12,449 nt of DNA from an uncultured Clostridia bacterium (GTDB lineage: Bacteria; Bacillota; Clostridia; TANB77; CAG-508). The DNA is taken from contig CAPBNZ010000008.1 in assembly GCA_948585895.1 (NCBI GenBank), forward strand, positions 1 to 12,449, in the 5' to 3' direction. Within the stretch, counting starts at the first letter, position 1. Every line of letters begins with the position of its first letter. The position numbers and the translations under genes are program-made. The notes beneath the pieces are model-generated. The model was not told where the DNA came from. It ran no database searches and saw only the letters and a list, made by a program, of their open reading frames with translations. This document shows, piece after piece, positions 7,139 to 12,449 of the stretch.

Positions 7139-7175
7139 AAAAAACTACTATTCCTCCTTTTCTCTGAATAGTAGT
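7139..7175 (-). terminator. Intrinsic terminator overlapping the methyltransferase leader
   Basis: On the - strand a perfect 10-bp stem (7175-7166 ACTACTATTC with 7153-7144 GAATAGTAGT) encloses a 12-base loop and runs into six T (7144-7139). Transcripts coming from the upstream 69-residue gene or from uvrC would stop here. The loop and 3' arm contain AAGGAGG, the only Shine-Dalgarno-like sequence before the methyltransferase start. Confidence 0.7.
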
Positions 7176-7204
7176 ATTCTATCATATTTTATTTGCTTTT
7201 CCAA
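7176..7204 (-). promoter_or_regulatory. Probable methyltransferase promoter
   Basis: On the - strand TTGGAA (7204-7199), a 17-bp spacer and TAGAAT (7181-7176), with TGA at 7184-7182 making an extended -10. The predicted start point is about 7169, inside the 5' arm of the terminator stem. mRNA from this promoter would therefore lack most of that arm and escape termination. Confidence 0.6.
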
Positions 7205-7240
7205 GTAGTTTTTGACAATATTCTATTCAGAATTGCTACT

Positions 7241-7450
7241 TTAGATATTTTGTAAAATTTTCATAAAACTTCCTATCATAATCATATTAATAATAGCAAA
7301 CGTAAAAAATGCAATAATAGTTGTTGTTAGTAACTTATGTTCTTTTATTTTCTGGTATAATCGACTTATCCAAGCTTCTTCTCTCACTTTAAGCCTGTCC
7401 AATTCTGTATTATACCTAACGTGAAATATCTTTTCTTTTGCATATTCCAT
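7241..7450 (-). CDS. Conserved-looking small membrane protein of unknown function
   Basis: A 69-residue protein that I do not recognise. Start ATG at 7450, with AAGGGGG ending about eight bases upstream. The first 40 residues are charged and probably helical (MEYAKEKIFHVRYNTELDRL, then many K, R and E). A single hydrophobic segment (about 42-66, TTTIIAFFTFAIINMIMIGSF) ends almost at the C-terminus (MKILQNI), so it is likely anchored by one C-terminal helix with the charged part in the cytoplasm. There are no cysteines and no known motif. It follows uvrC after 84 bp on the same strand, with only a weak hairpin between, and may be expressed with hpt-uvrC. The methyltransferase-side terminator closes the unit. 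Confidence 0.7.
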   Translation of the reverse strand: MEYAKEKIFHVRYNTELDRLKVREEAWISRLYQKIKEHKLLTTTIIAFFTFAIINMIMIGSFMKILQNI

Positions 7451-7534
7451 TCATACTTCCCCCTTAGTCTTCTTTTCTTTATATGTATATGCAACTTTTT
7501 TTAAAATATTCCTAAAAAATCTTTCAGACTTCTC

Positions 7535-9406
7535 TTATTTTTTCATTTGCAATATTTTTACAATTCTCTTTGCTATTTCTTGATTAATTCCTTTTACTTT
7601 CACTAATTCTTTTACGTTTGCTTGTTTTATCTTTTCTACACTTCCAAAATGCTTTAGAAGTTCCCTTTTCTTAATCTCTCCAATTCCAGTAATATCATCT
7701 AATGTAGACTTTGTTATTTCTCTATCTCTTAATTTTCTATGATAAGTAATAGCAGTATCATGAACTGTATCTTGAAATTTTGTAATCAGATTCATTAAAT
7801 CTTGTGATACTTTTAATTCTTTTCTATTCTCATCTAACAACGCCCTCGTTTGATGTTTATCGTTTTTAACCATACCAAATACAGGAATTTCTATCTTTTG
7901 CAATACTTCCTCTATCGCTTCTTCTTTGTCCTTCAAAAGATGATTTTTTTCTCCGTCCCTAAAATCATCTTTTACTTTTTTAATGGCTCTTTGAACTGCT
8001 CTTATTTGCGTTATTCCTCCATCTGCAAAAATTACATCTGGTAATTCACCAAATCCTCCTTTGGGATTTTCAATCGAATGTTTCAATCTTCGTATTATAA
8101 CTTCTTCCATACATCTTGGATCATCTTGTTCAAATACTGTTTTTATTTTAAGCCTTCTTGATAAATTCCTTTTGATTATACCATCTTGCATTACACACAT
8201 TCCTGCTACCATATACTGTCCAGAAATATTAGATATGTCATAAGTTTCAATTTTTCTTGGTAACTTATCTAATTTTAAAATCTCTTTTAGTTCTAGTAAA
8301 ACTTGGCTTTTATCCTTTTCTTTATTTTCTAAAGTTACTTTTGCATTATTTTCTGCCATTTCTACAAAACGTAGTTTTTCACCTTTTTTAGGAGTCTTGA
8401 TTTCCACTTTTTTGCCTAACATTGTGGATAACCATTCCTCTATGGCTTCTTTATCTTCCATTTCTTCTCTTATCATAATTTTATTGGGAAGATTTGGATT
8501 TTCCAAATAATATTGTTTTATAAATCCAGATACTATTTCTTTATCCTCCATGTCTTTCAATTCTGCATAAAAATAATGCTCCCTCCCAACCATTTTACTT
8601 CCTCTAACAAAGAAAATCTCAACACAAACTTCTAATTCCGATTTTGCAATTCCAATTACATCAATGTTATTTTCTGATATATTGGATACTTTTTGTCTTT
8701 CTGAAACTCTTTCAATCGCTTGTATTTTATCGCGTATATAGGCTGCCTTTTCAAAATCTAGCTTTTTGGATGCCTCGTTCATTTGAATTTCTAATTCTTT
8801 TAGCAATTTTTCTGTTTTTCCTTCTAATAAATCAATAATTTCATCCATTTGTTTTCTATATTCTTCTTTTGTAATATATCCCATACATGGTGCAAAACAT
8901 TTATTAATATGATAATTTAAGCATGCTCTTGTTCTTTCTTTTAATGTTTTACACTGGCGAATTTTATATTTTTCTTTAATAAAATTCACCATTTCTTTGG
9001 CTGCTCCTGGATTTGCATAGGGACCAAAATATTTAGAACCATCCTTTATAATTCTCCTGGTTATGAAGATACCTGGATAATCAGATGCTATGTCAATTTT
9101 TATATATGGATATGTTTTATCATCTTTTAATAAGACATTAAATTTAGGTCTGTTTTTCTTAATCAAATTACATTCCAAAATTAATGCCTCTGCTTCATTA
9201 TCTACTACAATATATTCAAAATGGTCTATTAAACTTACCATTTTTTCAATTCTTGCTGTTCTATTATTTTTTCTAAAATATTGTCTTACCCTGTTTTTTA
9301 GCGATACTGCCTTTCCTACATAGATAATGTTATTTTCTTTATCTCTCATAACATATACCCCTGGTTTATTTGGCAATTTCTTTAGTTCTTCTTCAATATT
9401 AAACAT
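7535..9406 (-). CDS. uvrC: Excinuclease ABC subunit C (UvrC)
   Basis: Nuclease of bacterial nucleotide-excision repair. With UvrA and UvrB it cuts DNA on both sides of bulky lesions. The 623-residue length is normal. The GIY-YIG nuclease domain (about 13-93) contains PGVYVM and YVGKA. Cys152, Cys162, Cys170 and Cys174 match the spacing of the iron-sulphur cysteines known in this family. The UvrB-interacting UVR motif spans about 204-236 (LDFEKAAYIRDKI). The RNase H-like endonuclease domain follows, with conserved residues Asp390 (ETYDISNISG), Asp462 (FADGG), Asp516 and His549. Two C-terminal helix-hairpin-helix motifs span about 570-620 (ITGIGEIKKRELL, VKGINQEIAKRIV). Start ATG at 9406; its AAGGAG (9417-9412) directly abuts the hpt stop codon, so the two are translationally close. 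Confidence 0.97.
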   Translation of the reverse strand: MFNIEEELKKLPNKPGVYVMRDKENNIIYVGKAVSLKNRVRQYFRKNNRTARIEKMVSLIDHFEYIVVDNEAEALILECNLIKKNRPKFNVLLKDDKTYPYIKIDIASDYPGIFITRRIIKDGSKYFGPYANPGAAKEMVNFIKEKYKIRQCKTLKERTRACLNYHINKCFAPCMGYITKEEYRKQMDEIIDLLEGKTEKLLKELEIQMNEASKKLDFEKAAYIRDKIQAIERVSERQKVSNISENNIDVIGIAKSELEVCVEIFFVRGSKMVGREHYFYAELKDMEDKEIVSGFIKQYYLENPNLPNKIMIREEMEDKEAIEEWLSTMLGKKVEIKTPKKGEKLRFVEMAENNAKVTLENKEKDKSQVLLELKEILKLDKLPRKIETYDISNISGQYMVAGMCVMQDGIIKRNLSRRLKIKTVFEQDDPRCMEEVIIRRLKHSIENPKGGFGELPDVIFADGGITQIRAVQRAIKKVKDDFRDGEKNHLLKDKEEAIEEVLQKIEIPVFGMVKNDKHQTRALLDENRKELKVSQDLMNLITKFQDTVHDTAITYHRKLRDREITKSTLDDITGIGEIKKRELLKHFGSVEKIKQANVKELVKVKGINQEIAKRIVKILQMKK

Positions 9407-9417
9407 GGTTTCTCCTT

Positions 9418-9930
9418 CTATTCAATATATCCAATATATGGTAAATTTCTGTATCTTTCATTATAGTCTAATCCATATCCCACTACAAATTTGTCTTCAA
9501 TTGCAAATCCTATATAATCTACATTTAATTCTATCACTCTTCTTGATGGTTTTGACAACATTGTTGCTATTTTAATGCTATTAGGATTTTTTTGTTTTAA
9601 ATATTCTTTTACATAAGTTAATGTTCTTCCTGTATCTATGATATCTTCTACGATAAGAACATCTTTTCCTTCTATGGAATCTCTTATGTCTTTGTTGATT
9701 TTTATTTTTCCTGTACTCTCTGTTCCCTCATAACTTGATACATCCATAAAATCAAGTGCAACACTACTTTTAACATTTTTAGCAAGTTCTGACATAAACA
9801 TAACAGACCCTTTTAAGATTCCAACAAATACCAATTCTTTTCCTTCATAATCTTTCTCAATTTGCTTTCCTAATTCTTCAATTCTTTTTTCTAATTTTGA
9901 TTTGTTAATTAGTATATTAATTTCTTCCAT
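9418..9930 (-). CDS. hpt: Hypoxanthine (guanine) phosphoribosyltransferase
   Basis: Purine salvage enzyme that joins hypoxanthine or guanine to PRPP, giving IMP or GMP, in the cytoplasm. The 170 residues are typical of the bacterial short form. The PRPP-binding motif is VLIVEDIIDTGRTL (91-104, with the acidic pair Glu95-Asp96 and Asp99-Thr100-Gly101). ILKGS (38-42) forms the pyrophosphate loop, and FVVGYGLDYNERYRNLPYIG (148-167... approximately, near the C-terminus) is the signature closing region. Start ATG at 9930, with GGAAGGGG eight bases upstream. It heads the unit with uvrC, 11 bp downstream, and is read from a promoter at 10048-10076 through a leader of about 110 bases. In some Firmicutes hpt instead neighbours tilS and ftsH, so the uvrC pairing is a local arrangement. 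Confidence 0.95.
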   Translation of the reverse strand: MEEINILINKSKLEKRIEELGKQIEKDYEGKELVFVGILKGSVMFMSELAKNVKSSVALDFMDVSSYEGTESTGKIKINKDIRDSIEGKDVLIVEDIIDTGRTLTYVKEYLKQKNPNSIKIATMLSKPSRRVIELNVDYIGFAIEDKFVVGYGLDYNERYRNLPYIGYIE

Positions 9931-10047
9931 TTTTAATCCCCTTCCTTAAGGTACCTTTCTAATCAAAAAAGAACTAAATTAGGGTAAGAATTTATATTTA
10001 CCAAAATGTAATTCTTTCTCAATCTTAATTTCCCTTTACTTTCTTTG

Positions 10048-10076
10048 ATTATACTAAATAATAATAATTTTTTCAA
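10048..10076 (-). promoter_or_regulatory. hpt-uvrC promoter
   Basis: On the - strand TTGAAA (10076-10071), a 17-bp spacer and a perfect TATAAT (10053-10048). The predicted start point is near 10041, leaving about 110 bases before the hpt ATG. That leader has only a modest hairpin (AAGAATT against AATTCTT around 9986-10016) and no riboswitch that I recognise. Its -35 box is 20 bp from the -35 of the divergent aspS promoter. Confidence 0.75.
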
Positions 10077-10096
10077 GATTTTTTTTTGCATAAAAC

Positions 10097-10125
10097 TTGA
10101 CAAATTAGCAAATACTGTGTAGAAT
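10097..10125 (+). promoter_or_regulatory. aspS promoter
   Basis: Perfect -35 TTGACA (10097-10102), a 17-bp spacer and -10 TAGAAT (10120-10125), directly upstream of the T-box leader. The expected start point is about 10132. Confidence 0.85.
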
Positions 10126-10131
10126 AGTAGT

Positions 10132-10362
10132 TATTAAAAATAAATGATGATTACGTTTGTACAATGAAAGCTTTTAGAAGTAACTTTTAAGAGAATAAGG
10201 GTCATCGGCTGAAAGCCCTTTAAGGTCAACCTAAAAATGTGAAACACATTGGAGTAATTTTAATAAAGTGGAAAATCATTTTTATATTTGATTTTCAAGC
10301 TGGGTGGTACCGCGGAAAATTTAATTTCGTCCCTGCATAATAAATGCATAGGACGTTTTTTT
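10132..10362 (+). promoter_or_regulatory. T-box riboswitch leader of aspS; specifier reads AAC
   Basis: A tRNA-sensing leader that lets transcription continue when the cognate tRNA is uncharged. The T-box core AAGCTGGGTGGTACCGCGG is at 10297-10315. Stem I can be built as ATTAC/GTAAT (10150-10154 with 10254-10258), an asymmetric kink-turn-like loop, CAATG/CATTG (10162-10166 with 10247-10251), the specifier loop, TTTTAG/CTAAAA (10172-10177 with 10231-10236), an AGAGA bulge and a CGGCTGAAAG distal loop. Stem III is GAAAATCA/TGATTTTC (10271-10278, 10289-10296). The antiterminator pairs GCTGGG (10299-10304) with CCCTGC (10331-10336). Aligned with the known glyQS leader by the distance to GAG, the specifier is AAC (10243-10245) followed by A, an Asn codon. 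The leader call is near certain; the specifier call is moderate. Confidence 0.95.
10328..10362 (+). terminator. T-box intrinsic terminator
   Basis: CGTCC plus TGCAT (10328-10338) pairs with ATGCA plus GGACG (10344-10355), followed by seven T (10356-10362). The 5' arm shares CCCTGC with the antiterminator, so the two structures exclude each other, as expected for a T-box switch. Confidence 0.9.
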
Positions 10363-10448
10363 ATGGAAAAAATGCAATTTTATAACCTATCCATTTCCTA
10401 TTCATAAGAATGTTATAGAGAAACGTCCCATTTTAGGAGGTATGAATA

Positions 10449-12185
10449 ATGAAAGAATTTCGAACTTATACTTGTAATGAAATTCGTTTAGAAGATGTTG
10501 GAAAGAAGGTAAAAATTGCTGGCTTTGTTCAAACCATTCGCGATTTTGGTGGACTTGTATTTCTTGATATTAGAGATATGTATGGCATTACGCAGGTAGT
10601 TACCTCAGGCAAAACAGAAGATGTAGACTTCGCATCACATATTCCACTAGAATCTTCTATTAGTGTTTATGGAGAAGTTAAAAAAAGAGACGAAGAAACA
10701 ATTAACCCTAATTTAAAAACTGGCTTAGTTGAAATTCGAATCGAAGAAATTACAATTTTAAATAAAAGAACACTAGCCCTTCCTTTTGAAATTAACAGCA
10801 ATCAAGAAATCAGAGAAGATTTAAGACTTCAATACCGTTTTTTAGATTTGAGAAATGATAGACTAAAACAGAACTTAATATTAAGAGCTAAAGTAATTCA
10901 ATTTTTAAGAAATCAAATGATTGAACAAGGCTTTTTAGAGGTTCAAACTCCTATCTTAACAAGCTCTTCACCTGAAGGTGCTAGAGACTATTTAGTCCCT
11001 AGTAGATTACATCCTGGTAAGTTTTATGCTTTACCACAAGCACCTCAACAATTTAAACAACTGTTAATGGTTTCTGGAATTGACAAATATTTTCAAATTG
11101 CACCCTGTTTTCGAGACGAAGATGCTAGAGCTGATAGAACTCCTGGTGAGTTTTATCAATTAGATATGGAAATGGCATATGCCACACAAGAAGATGTTTT
11201 TGCTGTTATAGAACCTGTTATATATCATACGTTTAAAAAATTCTCTGATAAAAAAATAGCCCAATATCCCTTCCCAAGAATCTCTTACCAAGACGCTTTG
11301 CTTAAATATGGTACAGACAAACCAGATTTAAGAAATCCACTTACTATTATTGACCTATCTGAGTTTTTCAGCCAATGCACTTTTAAGCCTTTTATTGGTA
11401 GAACCGTAAGAGCAATTCGTATAAAAGGTCATCTTTCTAAAGGCTTTCACGAAAAACTTCTTACTTATGCTATGAATATTGGAATGAGTGGTCTTGGCTA
11501 TTTAGAAGTTCAAGATGATTTAAGCTTTAAAGGACCAATTGATAAATTTATTCCAGATAATTTAAAAAAAGACTTATTACAATTAGCTGATTTAAATAAA
11601 GAAGATACCATTTTCTTTATTGCTGATAATAAGAAAAGAGCGACTGAACTTTCTGGACAAATTAGAGAAGAACTTGGAAAACGATTACATTTAATCAACC
11701 CAAATGTTTTTGCTTTTGCTTGGATTGTTGATTTTCCAATGTTTGAAAAAGATGAACATGGAAATATATCTTTTAGCCATAATCCTTTTTCTATGCCTCA
11801 AGGTGGTTTAGATGCTTTAAATAAAGAAAATCCATTAGACATTTTAGCATATCAATATGACATTGTATGTAATGGTATTGAACTTTCTTCTGGTGCTGTC
11901 AGAAATCACAATATTGAAATTATGTTAAAGGCATTTACAATGGCAGGCTACACGGAAGAAGATGTTAAATGTAAATTTGGTGCTTTGTACACTGCTTTTC
12001 AATTTGGTACCCCTCCACATAGCGGTATTGCACCAGGAATTGATAGAATGCTTATGCTATTAACAGATTCTAACACCATTCGAGATGTTATTGCTTTTCC
12101 TTTAAATAGTAAAGCACAAGATTTAATGATGGGAGCTCCTGGAAATGTTTGTCGTGACCAATTAAAAGATCTTCATATTAAATAA
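10449..12185 (+). CDS. aspS: Aspartyl-tRNA synthetase, bacterial type (possibly non-discriminating)
   Basis: Class IIb synthetase that attaches aspartate to tRNA-Asp, and in non-discriminating forms also to tRNA-Asn. In the 578-residue product the N-terminal OB anticodon-binding domain is about 1-105. The catalytic core carries motif 1 (about 155-170), motif 2 FRDEDARADRTPGEFYQLD (221-239) and motif 3 GIAPGIDRMLMLL (526-538). The bacterial GAD insertion is about 290-410. SPEGARDYLVPSR (174-186) is a strong AspRS signature. Start ATG at 10449, with AGGAGG at 10435-10440. Motif 2 reads PGEFYQLD, one residue longer than the E. coli PEFTQID form and closer to alphaproteobacterial enzymes. At positions reported to affect tRNA-Asn recognition in other AspRSs it has Phe33 and, by alignment, Glu in DEETIN, so specificity is not settled by sequence. 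Expression is controlled by the T-box leader. Confidence 0.96.
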   Translation: MKEFRTYTCNEIRLEDVGKKVKIAGFVQTIRDFGGLVFLDIRDMYGITQVVTSGKTEDVDFASHIPLESSISVYGEVKKRDEETINPNLKTGLVEIRIEEITILNKRTLALPFEINSNQEIREDLRLQYRFLDLRNDRLKQNLILRAKVIQFLRNQMIEQGFLEVQTPILTSSSPEGARDYLVPSRLHPGKFYALPQAPQQFKQLLMVSGIDKYFQIAPCFRDEDARADRTPGEFYQLDMEMAYATQEDVFAVIEPVIYHTFKKFSDKKIAQYPFPRISYQDALLKYGTDKPDLRNPLTIIDLSEFFSQCTFKPFIGRTVRAIRIKGHLSKGFHEKLLTYAMNIGMSGLGYLEVQDDLSFKGPIDKFIPDNLKKDLLQLADLNKEDTIFFIADNKKRATELSGQIREELGKRLHLINPNVFAFAWIVDFPMFEKDEHGNISFSHNPFSMPQGGLDALNKENPLDILAYQYDIVCNGIELSSGAVRNHNIEIMLKAFTMAGYTEEDVKCKFGALYTAFQFGTPPHSGIAPGIDRMLMLLTDSNTIRDVIAFPLNSKAQDLMMGAPGNVCRDQLKDLHIK

Positions 12186-12303
12186 TTATTATGGAACAAA
12201 AAACACACGATTAAATTTTTTCTTTTAGATTCCTTACATGACACATTGGCATTCATCTGCAAAAAATTCCTAAAAATTTTTTGTTAAATGTATTTTTCTA
12301 TAC

Positions 12304-12347
12304 AAAAAAAGTTGGTAGAATTTGAGATTACACTCTACCAACTTTTT
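12304..12347. terminator. Bidirectional intrinsic terminator between convergent genes
   Basis: A perfect 9-bp stem, GTTGGTAGA (12311-12319) with TCTACCAAC (12334-12342), is flanked by seven A before and five T after, so it can end transcription from aspS on the + strand and from the partial gene on the - strand. It lies about 120 bp after aspS. The stretch between, 12186-12303, holds no gene that I can support. Confidence 0.85.
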
Positions 12348-12350
12348 ACA

Positions 12351-12449
12351 TTAAATAGGAATTCCGATTAATTCAATTATGATTCCAACGATTACTCCAA
12401 TGCTATATAACAACAAAGTTATCTTTATATTTTGTTTTAGCCCTCTATT
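12351..12449 (-). CDS. C-terminal end of an unidentified membrane protein (cut by window)
   Basis: An open - strand frame enters from the right edge and ends with TAA at 12353-12351. The 32 visible residues end in YSIGVIVGIIIELIGIPI, a glycine- and isoleucine-rich hydrophobic segment preceded by a basic stretch (NRGLKQNIK). This looks like the last transmembrane helix of a membrane protein. The stop lies just inside the bidirectional terminator, which supports a real gene end. Too little is visible to assign a family. Confidence 0.6.
   Translation of the reverse strand, partial: NRGLKQNIKITLLLYSIGVIVGIIIELIGIPI

Noticed and set aside
7212..7240. + strand TTGACA that could start an antisense RNA to the 69-residue gene
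   Set aside because: No acceptable -10 box at 16-19 bp spacing.
7514..7530. Hairpin plus T run after uvrC as its terminator
   Set aside because: Only a 5-bp stem with a G·T pair and a 3-base loop; too weak to call.
7850..9575. + strand open frames opposite uvrC and hpt
   Set aside because: Antisense shadows of confident genes with no ribosome sites or recognisable domains.
10144..10151. GAT triplets near the start of the leader as an Asp specifier
   Set aside because: They lie on the 5' side at the base of stem I, whereas specifiers are on the 3' side of the internal loop.
12260..12283. CAAAAAATT/AATTTTTTG hairpin after aspS
   Set aside because: Almost purely A/T pairs; expected by chance in DNA of this composition, and a much better terminator follows.

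Overview
The window is strongly AT-rich DNA from a spore-forming Firmicute, most likely an anaerobe of the class Clostridia. The evidence is spore-germination receptor genes, TTG/GTG starts behind strong Shine-Dalgarno sites, a T-box riboswitch on an aminoacyl-tRNA synthetase gene, and a secG-rnr neighbourhood. I cannot name a genus from the sequence alone.

Left part (1-2502, + strand): the end of a nutrient germinant-receptor operon. It holds a GerAB-type permease cut by the window edge, a GerAC-type subunit that lacks the usual lipobox cysteine, and a 59-residue protein with two membrane segments that resembles the small 'D' proteins of some germination operons. A roughly 177-bp imperfect inverted-repeat element (2517-2693) separates this operon from the convergent block that follows.

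Middle part (2713-9930, all - strand): housekeeping genes in at least three transcription units. hpt and uvrC are tightly coupled, with the uvrC ribosome site abutting the hpt stop codon, and are followed by a 69-residue one-helix membrane protein of unknown role. A SAM-dependent methyltransferase and a short RluD-type pseudouridine synthase follow. Then come secG, with a good promoter and a good terminator, and rnr (RNase R). Two copies of a REP-like palindromic doublet sit at 4852-4978 and 6151-6256. The first occupies almost all the space between the secG terminator and rnr, so it may carry the rnr promoter. The second supplies a false upstream start codon for the pseudouridine synthase.

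Right part (9931-12449): hpt and aspS are divergently transcribed from back-to-back promoters. aspS has a complete T-box leader whose specifier position reads AAC (asparagine) in my folding, not an Asp codon. This points to control by tRNA-Asn and possibly a non-discriminating AspRS. A bidirectional-looking terminator follows aspS, and a convergent - strand gene, of which only 32 C-terminal residues are visible, runs off the right edge.

Most of the window is ordinary core genome. The least expected signals are in control regions: the AAC-specifier T-box, an overlapping terminator/promoter/leader before the methyltransferase, and the palindromic repeats.
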